From the NCBI GenBank assembly GCA_011772205.1, contig WVZY01000067.1:1-64000 (forward strand): a stretch of DNA of 64,000 bases, in the 5' to 3' direction. The translations under genes and the position numbers were made by a program. How positions within the stretch are numbered: the stretch's first letter is position 1; each line of letters begins with the position of its first letter. Under the pieces are notes generated by a model, which was not told the DNA's origin, did not search any database, and saw nothing but the letters and a program-made list of their open reading frames with translations. Source of the DNA: Candidatus Latescibacterota bacterium (GTDB lineage Bacteria; Krumholzibacteriota; Krumholzibacteriia; WVZY01). Positions 23,986 to 32,414 of this stretch are shown here, piece after piece.

Positions 23986-25377
23986 TTATTTCGAAAGCCA
24001 CTCGAAAAGGTCCGTTGCGAAACGGTCACGGACCGGGGCCAGATGAATCCTGTCGAGAACTTCGTTGGCGAAAGCATAGATCAACATGTGTCGTGCATCG
24101 TTTTCTTCGATTCCCCGTGAGCGGAGATAAAAAATTGCCGCTTCGTCCAGCTGGCCTACCGTAGCCCCATGGGTGCACTTGACATCATCTGCGAAGATCT
24201 CCAGCTGGGGGCTCGTGTTGATCCGTGCGTCATCCGAAAGCAGCAAGCAATTGTTCGTCTGTTTTGCGTCCGTTTTTTGAGCGCCTGGATCGACGTAGAT
24301 CCTTCCGTTGAAAACGCCGCTCGAGCGTCCATCGAGAATCCCTTTGTACAATTCAAAGCTCTCGCAATTTGGCTTGGCATGCTTGATGAAGGTGTGGTTG
24401 TCCACATGCTGGCGGTTGTCTCCCAGGTACAGGCCGTCGAGCGCGCATGAGACGCCTTCACCGTCGAGAATGACATTTACGTCGTTTCGAACGAGGGCAC
24501 CCCCAATCGAGATGGAGGCCGAAGAAAATCTCGCGTCCTTCTCGATGTTCGCCTGTAAGGCGGCGACATGGTAGGCGGCGTCACTTTCCCGCTGGAGCTT
24601 GTAATGAGACACATCGGCGTTTTCTCCCAGAATGATCTCGGTGACGGGATTTGTGAAGTAAGCATCTTGCTTCAAGCCGATGTAACTCTCGATGATCGTC
24701 GCCCGGCTCCCCTTTTCGCCAATAATGAGAATTCTGGGGTGCGTTCTAGGGGCGTTTCCGTTCGTGGAGGGAGCGTCCGGTCCGGCTTTGTCAACATGCA
24801 AATTGGAGGTCGCCGAGCCAATCGCTGGGGTTGAGGATGGCAACCCGCTGGAGGCAAACACAAGGTGTATTGGCTCGACGACCGTCGCGTCTTCGGGGAC
24901 ATACACAAACGCGCCGTCGGATATAAACGCTGTATTGAGCGCAATGAACGCCTGTTCTTCGAATCGGGCGTAACGGGCGAGATGGTTCTCAACAAGCGCG
25001 GCCCTCCGTTGGAGCGCGTCGGCGAGACTCTCGATCACCAGGCCGGAGTTCGAGCCTACTTGCGAAGAGAGCTCTGCACAGTAGTGACCATCGACAAAAG
25101 CAAGCCTGTGACATCCTGCGTCATTAAAGGTGCGGCGAGCAATCTCGCCACTGGAGAGACCGTTTGACCGAAGCCCATCAACTCTTTCGAACGATGTCCG
25201 TGTTATCGGTTTGACGCGTGTAAAACGCCAGTCTTCCTGGCGCGGTCCGGGAAATCCAAGATGGGCAAACCGCTCGATGGCGTCTTTGCGTATCCGGCGA
25301 ATCCATGAGGGCTCTTTTTCAGAACGCGTTTTTTGAAAATTCTCATAGCTAATTAGATATCGATCGATCTCGTTCAT
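23986..25377 (-). CDS. sufD: SufD, Fe-S cluster assembly scaffold subunit
   Basis: The product is 463 residues from the ATG at 25377 (AAAGAGA upstream). It has the SufB/SufD beta-helix core: LGFPGPRQEDWRFTRVKP, LNTAFISDGAFVYVP, SRATIIESYIG, HVDNHTFIKHAKPNCES, FELYKGILDGRSSGVFNGRI, AQKTDAKQTNNCLLLS and the C-terminal TCHGATVGQLDE-like segment (KCTHGATVGQLDE). It forms the SufBC2D complex. A low-complexity Ser/Thr/Pro/Asn-rich insertion of about 38 residues (about 176-213) interrupts the region between HLVFAS and RILIIGE, where relatives have a short loop. It lies 52 bases after sufC. Confidence 0.94.
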   Translation of the reverse strand: MNEIDRYLISYENFQKTRSEKEPSWIRRIRKDAIERFAHLGFPGPRQEDWRFTRVKPITRTSFERVDGLRSNGLSSGEIARRTFNDAGCHRLAFVDGHYCAELSSQVGSNSGLVIESLADALQRRAALVENHLARYARFEEQAFIALNTAFISDGAFVYVPEDATVVEPIHLVFASSGLPSSTPAIGSATSNLHVDKAGPDAPSTNGNAPRTHPRILIIGEKGSRATIIESYIGLKQDAYFTNPVTEIILGENADVSHYKLQRESDAAYHVAALQANIEKDARFSSASISIGGALVRNDVNVILDGEGVSCALDGLYLGDNRQHVDNHTFIKHAKPNCESFELYKGILDGRSSGVFNGRIYVDPGAQKTDAKQTNNCLLLSDDARINTSPQLEIFADDVKCTHGATVGQLDEAAIFYLRSRGIEENDARHMLIYAFANEVLDRIHLAPVRDRFATDLFEWLSK

Positions 25378-25429
25378 GATTATCTCTTTCAAAACGCTTG
25401 GATATTCGGCTCCATTCATCGAGCGGCTT

Positions 25430-26191
25430 TTACAGCCTGCTTTCCGCGGCGGCTTTTTCTATCCCGGCGTATCCTTGCTTTTCGAGTTCGAGCGCGAGCT
25501 CTCTGCCGCCCGACTTCACAATGCGACCGCCCACCAGTACGTGCACGAAATCGGGCACGATATAATTCAGCAACCGCTGGTAGTGTGTGACGACGACGAT
25601 CGCGCGATTTGGTCCCCGAAGAGCGTTCACGCCGTTGGCAACGATCTTCAAGGCGTCGATGTCCAGTCCCGAATCCGTCTCATCGAGTATGGCGAGCTTT
25701 GGATCCAACACGGCCATTTGGAGAATTTCGTTCCGTTTTTTCTCGCCGCCTGAGAATCCCTCGTTTACGGCCCTCTCCATCAAGCTCTCTTCCATGTTGA
25801 GGAGTCTCATTTTGTCTTTCGCGAGATCGAGAAAGTCCATCGCATCCAGTTCCGACTCCCCGCGGGCCTTTCGGATCGCATTGAGAGCGGATTTCAGGAA
25901 GTAAGTATTGCGGACGCCGGGAATCTCCACGGGGTATTGAAACGCCATAAAAATGCCTTCCCAGGCACGCTCCTCCGGGGAGAGTTCGAGAAGGTCTTTG
26001 CCTTCGTAGAGCACCTCTCCCGTGGTGATGTCGTAGGTGTCGTGCCCCGCTACCACCTGGGCAAGCGTGCTCTTACCGGAGCCGTTGGGACCCATGATGG
26101 CGTGGACCTCTCCAGGCTTTACTTCGAGATCGATGCCTTGGAGAATTTTTTTCCCTTCTGCTTCTGCGTGCAGGTTCCTTATTATCAGCAT
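25430..26191 (-). CDS. sufC: SufC, ABC-type ATPase of the Fe-S assembly complex
   Basis: The 253-residue protein is a canonical SufC: Walker A GPNGSGKST (34-42), MAFQYPVEIPGV, signature FSGGEKKR, Walker B LAILDETDSGLDIDAL, and THYQRLLNYI with the switch His. It hydrolyses ATP to drive conformational change of SufB and SufD in the cytoplasm. It is 94 bases after sufB and 52 before sufD. Confidence 0.97.
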   Translation of the reverse strand: MLIIRNLHAEAEGKKILQGIDLEVKPGEVHAIMGPNGSGKSTLAQVVAGHDTYDITTGEVLYEGKDLLELSPEERAWEGIFMAFQYPVEIPGVRNTYFLKSALNAIRKARGESELDAMDFLDLAKDKMRLLNMEESLMERAVNEGFSGGEKKRNEILQMAVLDPKLAILDETDSGLDIDALKIVANGVNALRGPNRAIVVVTHYQRLLNYIVPDFVHVLVGGRIVKSGGRELALELEKQGYAGIEKAAAESRL

Positions 26192-26285
26192 GTTCTTTTC
26201 ACCTTTTTGTTGCTTTGTTTTCGAGCCCCGTATTTTATGGGAGCACTTATTTTTTTGAGTCGTTCGCTCCGTTTCGGCAAAAACG

Positions 26286-27734
26286 CTACCCGACGCTGCC
26301 CTCGAGGCTCACTTCGAGGAGCCTCTGGGCCTCAACGGCGAATTCCATCGGCAGCTCGCGAAACACTTCCTTGCAGAATCCGTTCACGATCATCGACACG
26401 GCATCCTCGGCCTTGAGCCCACGCTGCTGGCAGTAGAAGATCTGGTCTTCTCCGATCTTGGAGGTGGATGCTTCATGCTCTACCTGGGAGGAGGTGTTTC
26501 TCACATCGATAAACGGAAACGTGTGCGCGCCGCACTTTTCACCGATCAGCATCGAGTCGCACTGCGTGTAGTTGCGGGCGTTCGCGGCTTCTTTATGTAT
26601 CTCGACGAGACCCCGGTAGCTGTTTTGCCCGCGGCCTGCGGAAATTCCTTTCGAGACGATCGTGCTGCGCGTGTTCTTTCCCACATGGATCATCTTTGTT
26701 CCCGTATCGGCCTGCTGGAAGTTGTTCGTCAATGCGACCGAGTAGAACTCGCCGATCGAGTCATCTCCCAGCAGTAAGCAGCTTGGGTACTTCCATGTGA
26801 TCGCGGAGCCCGTTTCCACCTGTGTCCACGATATCTTCGACCGGGCACCCCGGCACGCACCACGCTTGGTCACGAAATTGAAGATGCCGCCTTTTCCGTC
26901 TTTGTCGCCGGGATACCAGTTCTGGACGGTGGAGTATTTTATCTGCGCATCTTCGAGGGCAATCAATTCCACCACGGCGGCATGGAGTTGGTTTTCATCC
27001 CTCATGGGCGCCGTGCATCCTTCGAGATAGCTCACATAGGCACCCTCGTCGGCAATGAGGAGCGTGCGCTCGAATTGGCCTGTTTTCGCGGCGTTGATGC
27101 GGAAGTAAGTCGAGAGCTCCATCGGGCAGCGCACGCCCTTGGGAACGTAACAAAAGGATCCGTCGCTAAATACCGCCGAGTTCAGCGCGGCGAAGAAATT
27201 GTCCGTGTACGGCACCACGGTGCCGAGGTATTTCTTCACGAGATCCGGGTGGTTCTGAACGGCTTCAGAGAATGAACAAAAGATGATGCCCAGCTCCGAC
27301 AGCTTTTCCTTGAATGTGGTGGCCACCGAAACACTGTCGAAAACCGCATCGACCGCGACACCGGCGAGCAGTTTTTGTTCTTCCAGAGGAATGCCCAGCT
27401 TATCGAACGTCCGTCTAAGTTCCGGGTCCACTTCATCGAGGCTTTTAGGCCCGTTCGTCTGGGATTTCGGGGCGGAGTAGTAATGGAGGTCCTGATAATC
27501 AATCGGAGGATAATGGACGTTCGACCACCTCGGCTCCGTCATCGTTCGCCAATGGCGGAACGCTTTCAACCGCCACTCCAGCATGAATTCCGGCTCGTTT
27601 TTCTTCTGCGAAATGAGGCGGATAATATCCTCGTTGAGCCCTTTCGGGATCGTATCCGCATCAATCTCCGTCACGAATCCGTACTTATACTCCTGGGTGG
27701 TAAAATCGTGAACAGGATCAGAGCCGTTTGGCAT
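26286..27734 (-). CDS. sufB: SufB, Fe-S cluster assembly scaffold subunit
   Basis: The 482-residue protein is a full-length Suf[21 protein letters not shown] at the start, then [105 protein letters not shown] and [16 protein letters not shown]. It is the scaffold on which [4Fe-4S] clusters are built. It is the first gene of the SUF operon; GGAGGA stands 5 bases before the ATG. An IscR-like palindrome lies 35 bases upstream, suggesting iron-sulfur or redox control. Confidence 0.97.
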   Translation of the reverse strand: MPNGSDPVHDFTTQEYKYGFVTEIDADTIPKGLNEDIIRLISQKKNEPEFMLEWRLKAFRHWRTMTEPRWSNVHYPPIDYQDLHYYSAPKSQTNGPKSLDEVDPELRRTFDKLGIPLEEQKLLAGVAVDAVFDSVSVATTFKEKLSELGIIFCSFSEAVQNHPDLVKKYLGTVVPYTDNFFAALNSAVFSDGSFCYVPKGVRCPMELSTYFRINAAKTGQFERTLLIADEGAYVSYLEGCTAPMRDENQLHAAVVELIALEDAQIKYSTVQNWYPGDKDGKGGIFNFVTKRGACRGARSKISWTQVETGSAITWKYPSCLLLGDDSIGEFYSVALTNNFQQADTGTKMIHVGKNTRSTIVSKGISAGRGQNSYRGLVEIHKEAANARNYTQCDSMLIGEKCGAHTFPFIDVRNTSSQVEHEASTSKIGEDQIFYCQQRGLKAEDAVSMIVNGFCKEVFRELPMEFAVEAQRLLEVSLEGSVG

Positions 27735-27768
27735 AACTCCTCCAGATAAAAGAGGTTATAATATATAC

Positions 27769-27781
27769 GACCAAATTAGTC
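27769..27781 (-). promoter_or_regulatory. IscR/Rrf2-like palindromic operator upstream of sufB
   Basis: Read toward sufB the site is GACTAATTTGGTC, a near-palindrome that matches 12 of 13 positions of the core of the type-1 IscR motif (GACT-R-WWW-Y-AGTC). It sits in a strongly AT-rich stretch (GTATATATTATAAC follows), where the -10 region is expected; a weak -35-like GGGACT overlaps it. The position fits repression of the suf operon by an Rrf2-family [2Fe-2S] regulator. No Rrf2 gene is in the window. Confidence 0.45.
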
Positions 27782-27986
27782 CCTTTTATTACAGTATAAG
27801 CATCCGATGAGTCGCACGCAAATGAAAAAACTTACACCTGGTGCGCGTTATCCAGTAGTTGCGAACGGAAGCGTTATTTTGTAACTTATTAGGAGATAAT
27901 GAGCTAGATTATAGCGATTCCGATCTCCCGTAAGGCCACCTCAGAAGGCCCGCGGGATCCTCCCGGAGGCATGAAAAGGTACGCAA

Positions 27987-28340
27987 GTGGAGAAAGATCA
28001 ATCATTTGTGGACTTCATTATGGATCAGCTTCACTCTCTGGGGCATGTGACCCACCGGCGGATGTTCGGGGCGTACGGGCTCTATCGCAAGGAAATCTTT
28101 TTTGGCATCGTTTTCGAAGGGAGGCTATATTTCAAAACCGATGAGAAAACCCGCCGGGAGTATGTCGAATGCGGGATGGAACCATTTCGGCCGAATCCGA
28201 GGCAAACCCTGAAAACGTACTACGAAGTTCCGGTGGATGTGCTCGAGGACGACAGGACGCTCGTGCAGTGGGCGGAGACGGCGGTGCGGTGCCAGGACGC
28301 AGGTGCCCGTTCGAAGCCGGGGCGCAAAAGGGAGCGCTGA
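27987..28340 (+). CDS. TfoX N-terminal-domain protein
   Basis: The 117-residue protein starts at GTG (27987) with AAAGGT 7 bases upstream. It has the TfoX-N fold motifs: VDFIMDQLHSLG, HRRMFGAYGLYRKEIFFGIV and GRLYFKTDEKTRREY, with the basic tail ARSKPGRKRER. Full TfoX/Sxy proteins activate competence genes through CRP, but stand-alone TfoX-N proteins are widespread and of unknown function. An ATG 16 bases upstream is out of frame. It is 65 bases before the radical SAM gene on the same strand. Confidence 0.85.
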   Translation: MEKDQSFVDFIMDQLHSLGHVTHRRMFGAYGLYRKEIFFGIVFEGRLYFKTDEKTRREYVECGMEPFRPNPRQTLKTYYEVPVDVLEDDRTLVQWAETAVRCQDAGARSKPGRKRER

Positions 28341-28404
28341 GAGCAAGTTCAGTGAGGCAACAGGGGCGATTGATGGATCGAGAGATCGATTGAGGGAGTA
28401 AGAG

Positions 28405-29175
28405 ATGCTGCTTCAACTGCAAAGAGGAATCATCTACGGACCGATTCGCTCTCGCCGCCTGGGAGCATCGCTGGGGATCAACCTGATGCCCAACAAGTGC
28501 AAGCTCTGCTCCTTCAACTGCGTGTACTGCCATTACGGGCCGACGAAAAGGCTCGCTGTGGATCTGGTGGACTTCCACGATGACCTGCCCGCGCTGGATG
28601 ATGTTGTCAAAGCGGTGGACCGGGCTGTGCGGTCAAAAACGGCATTCGCTTATCTAACGTTTTCGGGAAATGGAGAGCCTACGCTGTACCCGTGGTTCCC
28701 CGAGCTGGTGGATGAGGTCGTGCGGTTGAGGGATCGCTACAGGCCCGAGGTGAGAGTTGCGCTCTTGTCGAACTCCTCGGGTTTGGTGTTTGGCGATGTT
28801 CGGGACGCCGTCTCCAAGATCGATCTCCCCGTCTTCAAGCTGGACGCCGGGACGGAAAAGAAATGGAAGGCGATCAACAGGCCGGATAAGGACGTAGACT
28901 TTTGCGAGATGGTGGACTCATTGACGGCGTTGGAAAACATCTACGTCCAGACGGTCTTGATCGACGGTGATCCCGGCAATATTGCCGATGAGGATCTGGA
29001 GGCCTATTTCGAAAAGCTAAACCGAATCCGGCCGATAGAAGCGCATCTGTACTCGATCGACAGACCCGTGCCCAACACGAGAATCAGCCTGGTTCCTCCT
29101 GCCAAGCTCCAAGAAATCGCCCAAAGGGGACAAAAGCCAACCGGCGTGAAAATGAAGGCTTTCTACGACGAATAG
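28405..29175 (+). CDS. Radical SAM protein of COG0731 type
   Basis: The 256-residue protein has the radical SAM cluster motif C35-x3-C39-x2-C42 (CSFNCVYC), preceded by an extra Cys at 32. It follows with SGNGEPTLYP, the GGEPTL-like SAM-binding strand, and LLSNSSGL. The N-terminal IIYGPIRSRRLGASLGINL is typical of COG0731 Fe-S oxidoreductases, whose founding branch makes wyosine in tRNA in archaea; bacterial members are uncharacterised. It uses SAM and a [4Fe-4S] cluster to generate a 5'-deoxyadenosyl radical. It ends 33 bases from the convergent DUF4139 gene. Confidence 0.88.
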   Translation: MLLQLQRGIIYGPIRSRRLGASLGINLMPNKCKLCSFNCVYCHYGPTKRLAVDLVDFHDDLPALDDVVKAVDRAVRSKTAFAYLTFSGNGEPTLYPWFPELVDEVVRLRDRYRPEVRVALLSNSSGLVFGDVRDAVSKIDLPVFKLDAGTEKKWKAINRPDKDVDFCEMVDSLTALENIYVQTVLIDGDPGNIADEDLEAYFEKLNRIRPIEAHLYSIDRPVPNTRISLVPPAKLQEIAQRGQKPTGVKMKAFYDE

Positions 29176-29207
29176 CCCGAGCTTATTCCCTCATTCCCAT
29201 CAAGTCA

Positions 29208-30440
29208 TCACCTGGTGACAATTGCTTTGTACGTAAGTACCGTCTCTCCTTTCTTTTCCACCGGAAGATCAAAACGAATCCGACCTGCAGCTTCCTTCTC
29301 GTATTCGTGAGTGGTCTCCTTGATCTTCCACGATCCGGGGAAAGCCACTTTGACTGCAACCACAACGGATTCGTTCTTGTGATTCCGGGTTGAAATCCTG
29401 TGAGTGGATTCGAACACTCTGTCCTTCTTCAGGACTTTGAATTCTGTTTTGATGCAGTCCGCGACAATATCGAACGCATCTCCCGTCTCCATATCGTAAA
29501 CGTGGTACTCGAAGAACGTCTCTTCTTCGAACGCACCGCTCGCCAGAACGCAGGCGCTGAATTTTTCATCATCCCACCGGTGTATCCGCCGCTGAACCCT
29601 ATTGACATCCCCCGCAACGAGCTTTAGTGAAGCATTTGTGTACGTAGCCCCGCTGTTGTTGTCAATCGTCACCCAGCCCGAAAGGTTTATTGACCGGTCG
29701 TCATGGGCCAGAACGGCCGTGTAGTCGACCTGCCATACGATGCCGGTTGCAAGATAGCTGACCTCCGCGAAATGGCTCGTCTCTCCGTTCTTCAGCGTCC
29801 ACACGAGCGAGGGCTTTGATATCAGTCCTTCGGGTAGAGCAGGCAGCAGAATCCGACCGGGTGGATCGATGGCAATTTTGTCTTTGATCTCATACACGTA
29901 ACTCGCTTCGCGCAAGAGATATAGGGAATGTCTTTGGACTTGTGGCTTATCGATTCCTATGAGCGTTGCCTTCTTTCGGTGTTCTTTTCCATCGCGCACC
30001 GTCACGAGAAAAAGCGTTTTACCCAGATATTTTTCCAGGAGCTTTTCCGTGCTGATGATGTCATATTCGAAATTCTGTTCGAGAACGGTGAGCCCTTCGG
30101 GGTGGTTCAAAGACCGAATGTGAACGCTGGTAGGATCGATTTTCGAGGCGACTCCCTCGAACATCAGTTCGAAATTGCCCAGCGGAAGATCTAGCGATCG
30201 GATCTCCCTGATCAGGCCGAGGTTGTTGTTGTACACCGTCACGCTCACGGACGTTCGATCCTCGGGAGTGCTCTTGAGTTTGCCCTGCTTCGATTCCGCA
30301 AGTGCGCAGCGGCTGGGATAAGCTGACATCAACGCCATGAATAGGATCACGAGCATGAGCCCTTCTTTTTTGGCCGTTGGCGTAACGTGCCTTCCAACAT
30401 GGAGTAGATGGCCGGCGGAGTATTTTCGCGTGCGTTTCAT
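29208..30440 (-). CDS. Secreted DUF4139-domain protein with shortened middle region
   Basis: The 410-residue product starts at the ATG at 30440 with GGGGGTGG 4 bases upstream. A long basic n-region precedes a hydrophobic segment (LMLVILFMALMSAYP), so it is exported or anchored. The body matches DUF4139: VTVYNNNLGLIREIRSLDLP, FEGVASKIDPTSVHI, LEQNFEYDIIS, then FFEYHVYDME and later RNHKNESVVVAVKVAFPGSW. The family normally has about 80-90 more residues between FFEYH.. and the GDAFDIV strand; here they join directly near residues 316-320. Function is unknown for the family. Confidence 0.8.
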   Translation of the reverse strand: MKRTRKYSAGHLLHVGRHVTPTAKKEGLMLVILFMALMSAYPSRCALAESKQGKLKSTPEDRTSVSVTVYNNNLGLIREIRSLDLPLGNFELMFEGVASKIDPTSVHIRSLNHPEGLTVLEQNFEYDIISTEKLLEKYLGKTLFLVTVRDGKEHRKKATLIGIDKPQVQRHSLYLLREASYVYEIKDKIAIDPPGRILLPALPEGLISKPSLVWTLKNGETSHFAEVSYLATGIVWQVDYTAVLAHDDRSINLSGWVTIDNNSGATYTNASLKLVAGDVNRVQRRIHRWDDEKFSACVLASGAFEEETFFEYHVYDMETGDAFDIVADCIKTEFKVLKKDRVFESTHRISTRNHKNESVVVAVKVAFPGSWKIKETTHEYEKEAAGRIRFDLPVEKKGETVLTYKAIVTR

Positions 30441-30584
30441 GTTCCCACCCCCTGGGTAAGAGATTTGGACAAATCCTCCTGTCGCATCGCCCGGCTGCGC
30501 CTCGGAAGCTATGAAATGACAGCGCAGCCAACGGTGCAGGAGTTCATGCGACAGAACTCACCGTCATGGTTGGGCATAATCCGT

Positions 30585-30627
30585 GGGGTGTTGTGGGGGA
30601 AGTGGGGCGGTGTGGGGAACTGTGGGG
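30585..30627 (+). repeat. Five G-runs at a 10-base period (G-quadruplex-type motif)
   Basis: Runs of four or five G occur at 30585-30588, 30595-30599, 30604-30607, 30614-30617 and 30624-30627, separated by 4-6 bases, each embedded in a GTGGGG unit. The pattern satisfies the usual G4 rule of four runs of at least three G with loops of at most seven. It lies about 145 bases upstream of the DUF4139 gene and 650 bases before the HMG-CoA synthase gene. Confidence 0.7.
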
Positions 30628-31130
30628 CATGCGAGTGATATCTTCTCGCTATACGCAATACACGAAGCGCCGAGATGAGTATCAATAGCAGCTACTCGAT
30701 GAGTTTTAGGTATGGAGCATTGTGCGGTCTATTTCCTGTGAGCAAATTTGACTGCCAAAGAGCTGCGCGTGCGGATATCGATCTCGAACGATCAGTCAAG
30801 GCACGGAACCAGAGATCCTCATTCGATACCGCGCAAATACCGATTGATTTCCAGGATCCTGGGAATTTCACCATGCAAGGATTGCAAACAAGCGGGCAGC
30901 TGCGAGATAACGATATAACTTATTGATATTACTGTGATTGTCTGGGCGTAGCGCGTTCCTGCCAAAGATTCGACCTTTGGTTGTCCAGAAGCCGATCGTG
31001 GCATGTTACTAATGGCTTACTGGAGCTGGAAATAACGCCTCGAGAAAGATTTCGCTTATCAAAAAGACCGGTTTTGTATTATATTTTCTAGACTTATGGT
31101 GGGCTATGGAGGAATGGGTAGAGGAAGAAC

Positions 31131-31179
31131 GAGGCACCGGAAGCCTTCATGATCCGGTGTCCCCTCGAGCCTGCTCGAG
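31131..31179 (+). promoter_or_regulatory. Two hairpins in the presumed leader of the HMG-CoA synthase cluster
   Basis: CACCGG (31135-31140) pairs with CCGGTG (31154-31159), and flanking GAGG with CCTC can extend the stem with a small bulge. Directly after it, CTCGAG (31164-31169) pairs with CTCGAG (31174-31179) over a 4-base loop. They end 95 bases before the start codon at 31274. No U-run follows, so they are not simple intrinsic terminators; they may be a regulatory leader or protein-binding site. Confidence 0.35.
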
Positions 31180-31273
31180 CGCAACCCCCCACCTTCTGGT
31201 ATCATTGCATTTTTCTTAAGAATCACATCAAAGAGTTGCGGCGCCGTTCATGAGCGCACCTGAAGGAGGAAGT

Positions 31274-32323
31274 ATGGAAGGAATTGTCGGATATGGGGCC
31301 TATATCCCCCGGAACCGGATCAAGGTCGAAGAGATAGCAAAAGTATGGGGGGCGGACGCTCCAAGCTATAAAAAGGGACTGATGCTGGAAGAGAAATCCG
31401 TTCCTTCGCCGGATCAGGACGTGATCACGATGTCCGTCGAAGCCGGCCGGTACGCCGTTAAGAGGGCGGGAGTCGATCCAAAGGAAATCGGCGCGATATA
31501 CATCGGTTCCGAATCTCACCCGTATGCAGTAAAACCGAGTGGGACGGTGGTGGCCGAAGCTCTGGGTGCTACACCGGACATCCATTGCGCGGATTATGAG
31601 TTCGCCTGCAAGGCCGGTTCCGAAGGGATGTTCGTATGCTTTGGCCTGGTGCGGGCCGGGCTCATCAAATACGGCATGGGCATCGGCGCAGACACCTCCC
31701 AAGGTGCTCCAGGTGATGCGCTGGAGTATTCCGCTTCTGCGGGAGCAGCAGCCTTCCTCTTTGGTAATGACGGAGTGATCGCGACAGTCGACGCAACGCA
31801 TTCGTACATGACGGATACGCCGGACTTCTGGCGCAGGGAGTATCAAAACTATCCCAGGCACGGCGGCCGTTTCACCGGTGAACCGGCCTATTTCAAGCAT
31901 ACCTTGGGCGCGGCCCGCGCGATTCTCGAGAAAACGGGTCTCACGGCCAAAGATTTTCGCTGGGCCACATTTCACCAGCCAAACGGAAAGTTTCCACTGA
32001 GAGCCGGAAAGATTCTGGGCTTCGACAAGGAGCAGCTCGAACAGGGGTGGCTCGTTCCGAGACTCGGCAATACGTACTCAGGAGCATCGCCCATCGGCCT
32101 TACTGCGATCCTGGATGTTGCGGAACCCGGGGAGCGGATTTTGATGGTTTCCTATGGATCGGGTGCGGGAAGCGATGCATTTGTATTCACCGTGACAGAG
32201 CGCATCAAAGAAGTGCAAGATCTGGCGCCGAAGACACGGGACCAGCTGGATAATAACAAGCGGTACCTCGAGTACGGCGAGTACGCGAAGTTCCGCGGCA
32301 AGATCAGGAAAATAGAAGAATAA
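31274..32323 (+). CDS. Archaeal-type hydroxymethylglutaryl-CoA synthase
   Basis: From the ATG at 31274 (GGAGG 5 bases upstream) the protein is 349 residues, the length of archaeal HMG-CoA synthases. It starts GIVGYGAYIPRNRI, has IGSESHPYAVKPSG with the general-base Glu (E80) and the nucleophile C112 in ADYEFACKAGSE, then GAAAFLFG, FTGEPAYFKH and ATFHQPNGKFP with the active-site His. It condenses acetoacetyl-CoA and acetyl-CoA to HMG-CoA. The next genes are thiolase and DUF35, the same trio as in archaea, where they form one complex with a shared CoA channel. The upstream ATG at 31250 lacks a ribosome site. Confidence 0.9.
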   Translation: MEGIVGYGAYIPRNRIKVEEIAKVWGADAPSYKKGLMLEEKSVPSPDQDVITMSVEAGRYAVKRAGVDPKEIGAIYIGSESHPYAVKPSGTVVAEALGATPDIHCADYEFACKAGSEGMFVCFGLVRAGLIKYGMGIGADTSQGAPGDALEYSASAGAAAFLFGNDGVIATVDATHSYMTDTPDFWRREYQNYPRHGGRFTGEPAYFKHTLGAARAILEKTGLTAKDFRWATFHQPNGKFPLRAGKILGFDKEQLEQGWLVPRLGNTYSGASPIGLTAILDVAEPGERILMVSYGSGAGSDAFVFTVTERIKEVQDLAPKTRDQLDNNKRYLEYGEYAKFRGKIRKIEE

Positions 32324-32414
32324 CCACTGGGATTCGGTAGGTCGTCCCGGACACCCCGGAGTGGTTCGCTGATTATTGAATGAACATATCGATGCGATAA
32401 CAGGAGGATAAACC

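Larger units (their letters stand above)
30441..31273. other. 833-bp intergenic region without a recognised gene
   Basis: It lies between the DUF4139 gene (minus) and the HMG-CoA synthase gene (plus), so it should contain two promoters. It holds the G-run repeat at 30585-30627 and two hairpins at 31131-31179. A TATTAT at 31077-31082 may be the -10 box for the downstream cluster, though no good -35 was found (TTATCA 15 bases away). The short frames in 30675-31004 have no family similarity and no ribosome sites. Confidence 0.45.

Noticed and set aside
30675-31004. Short frames on both strands in the 833-bp gap
   Set aside because: Neither has a ribosome site or recognisable similarity, and they overlap each other on opposite strands.
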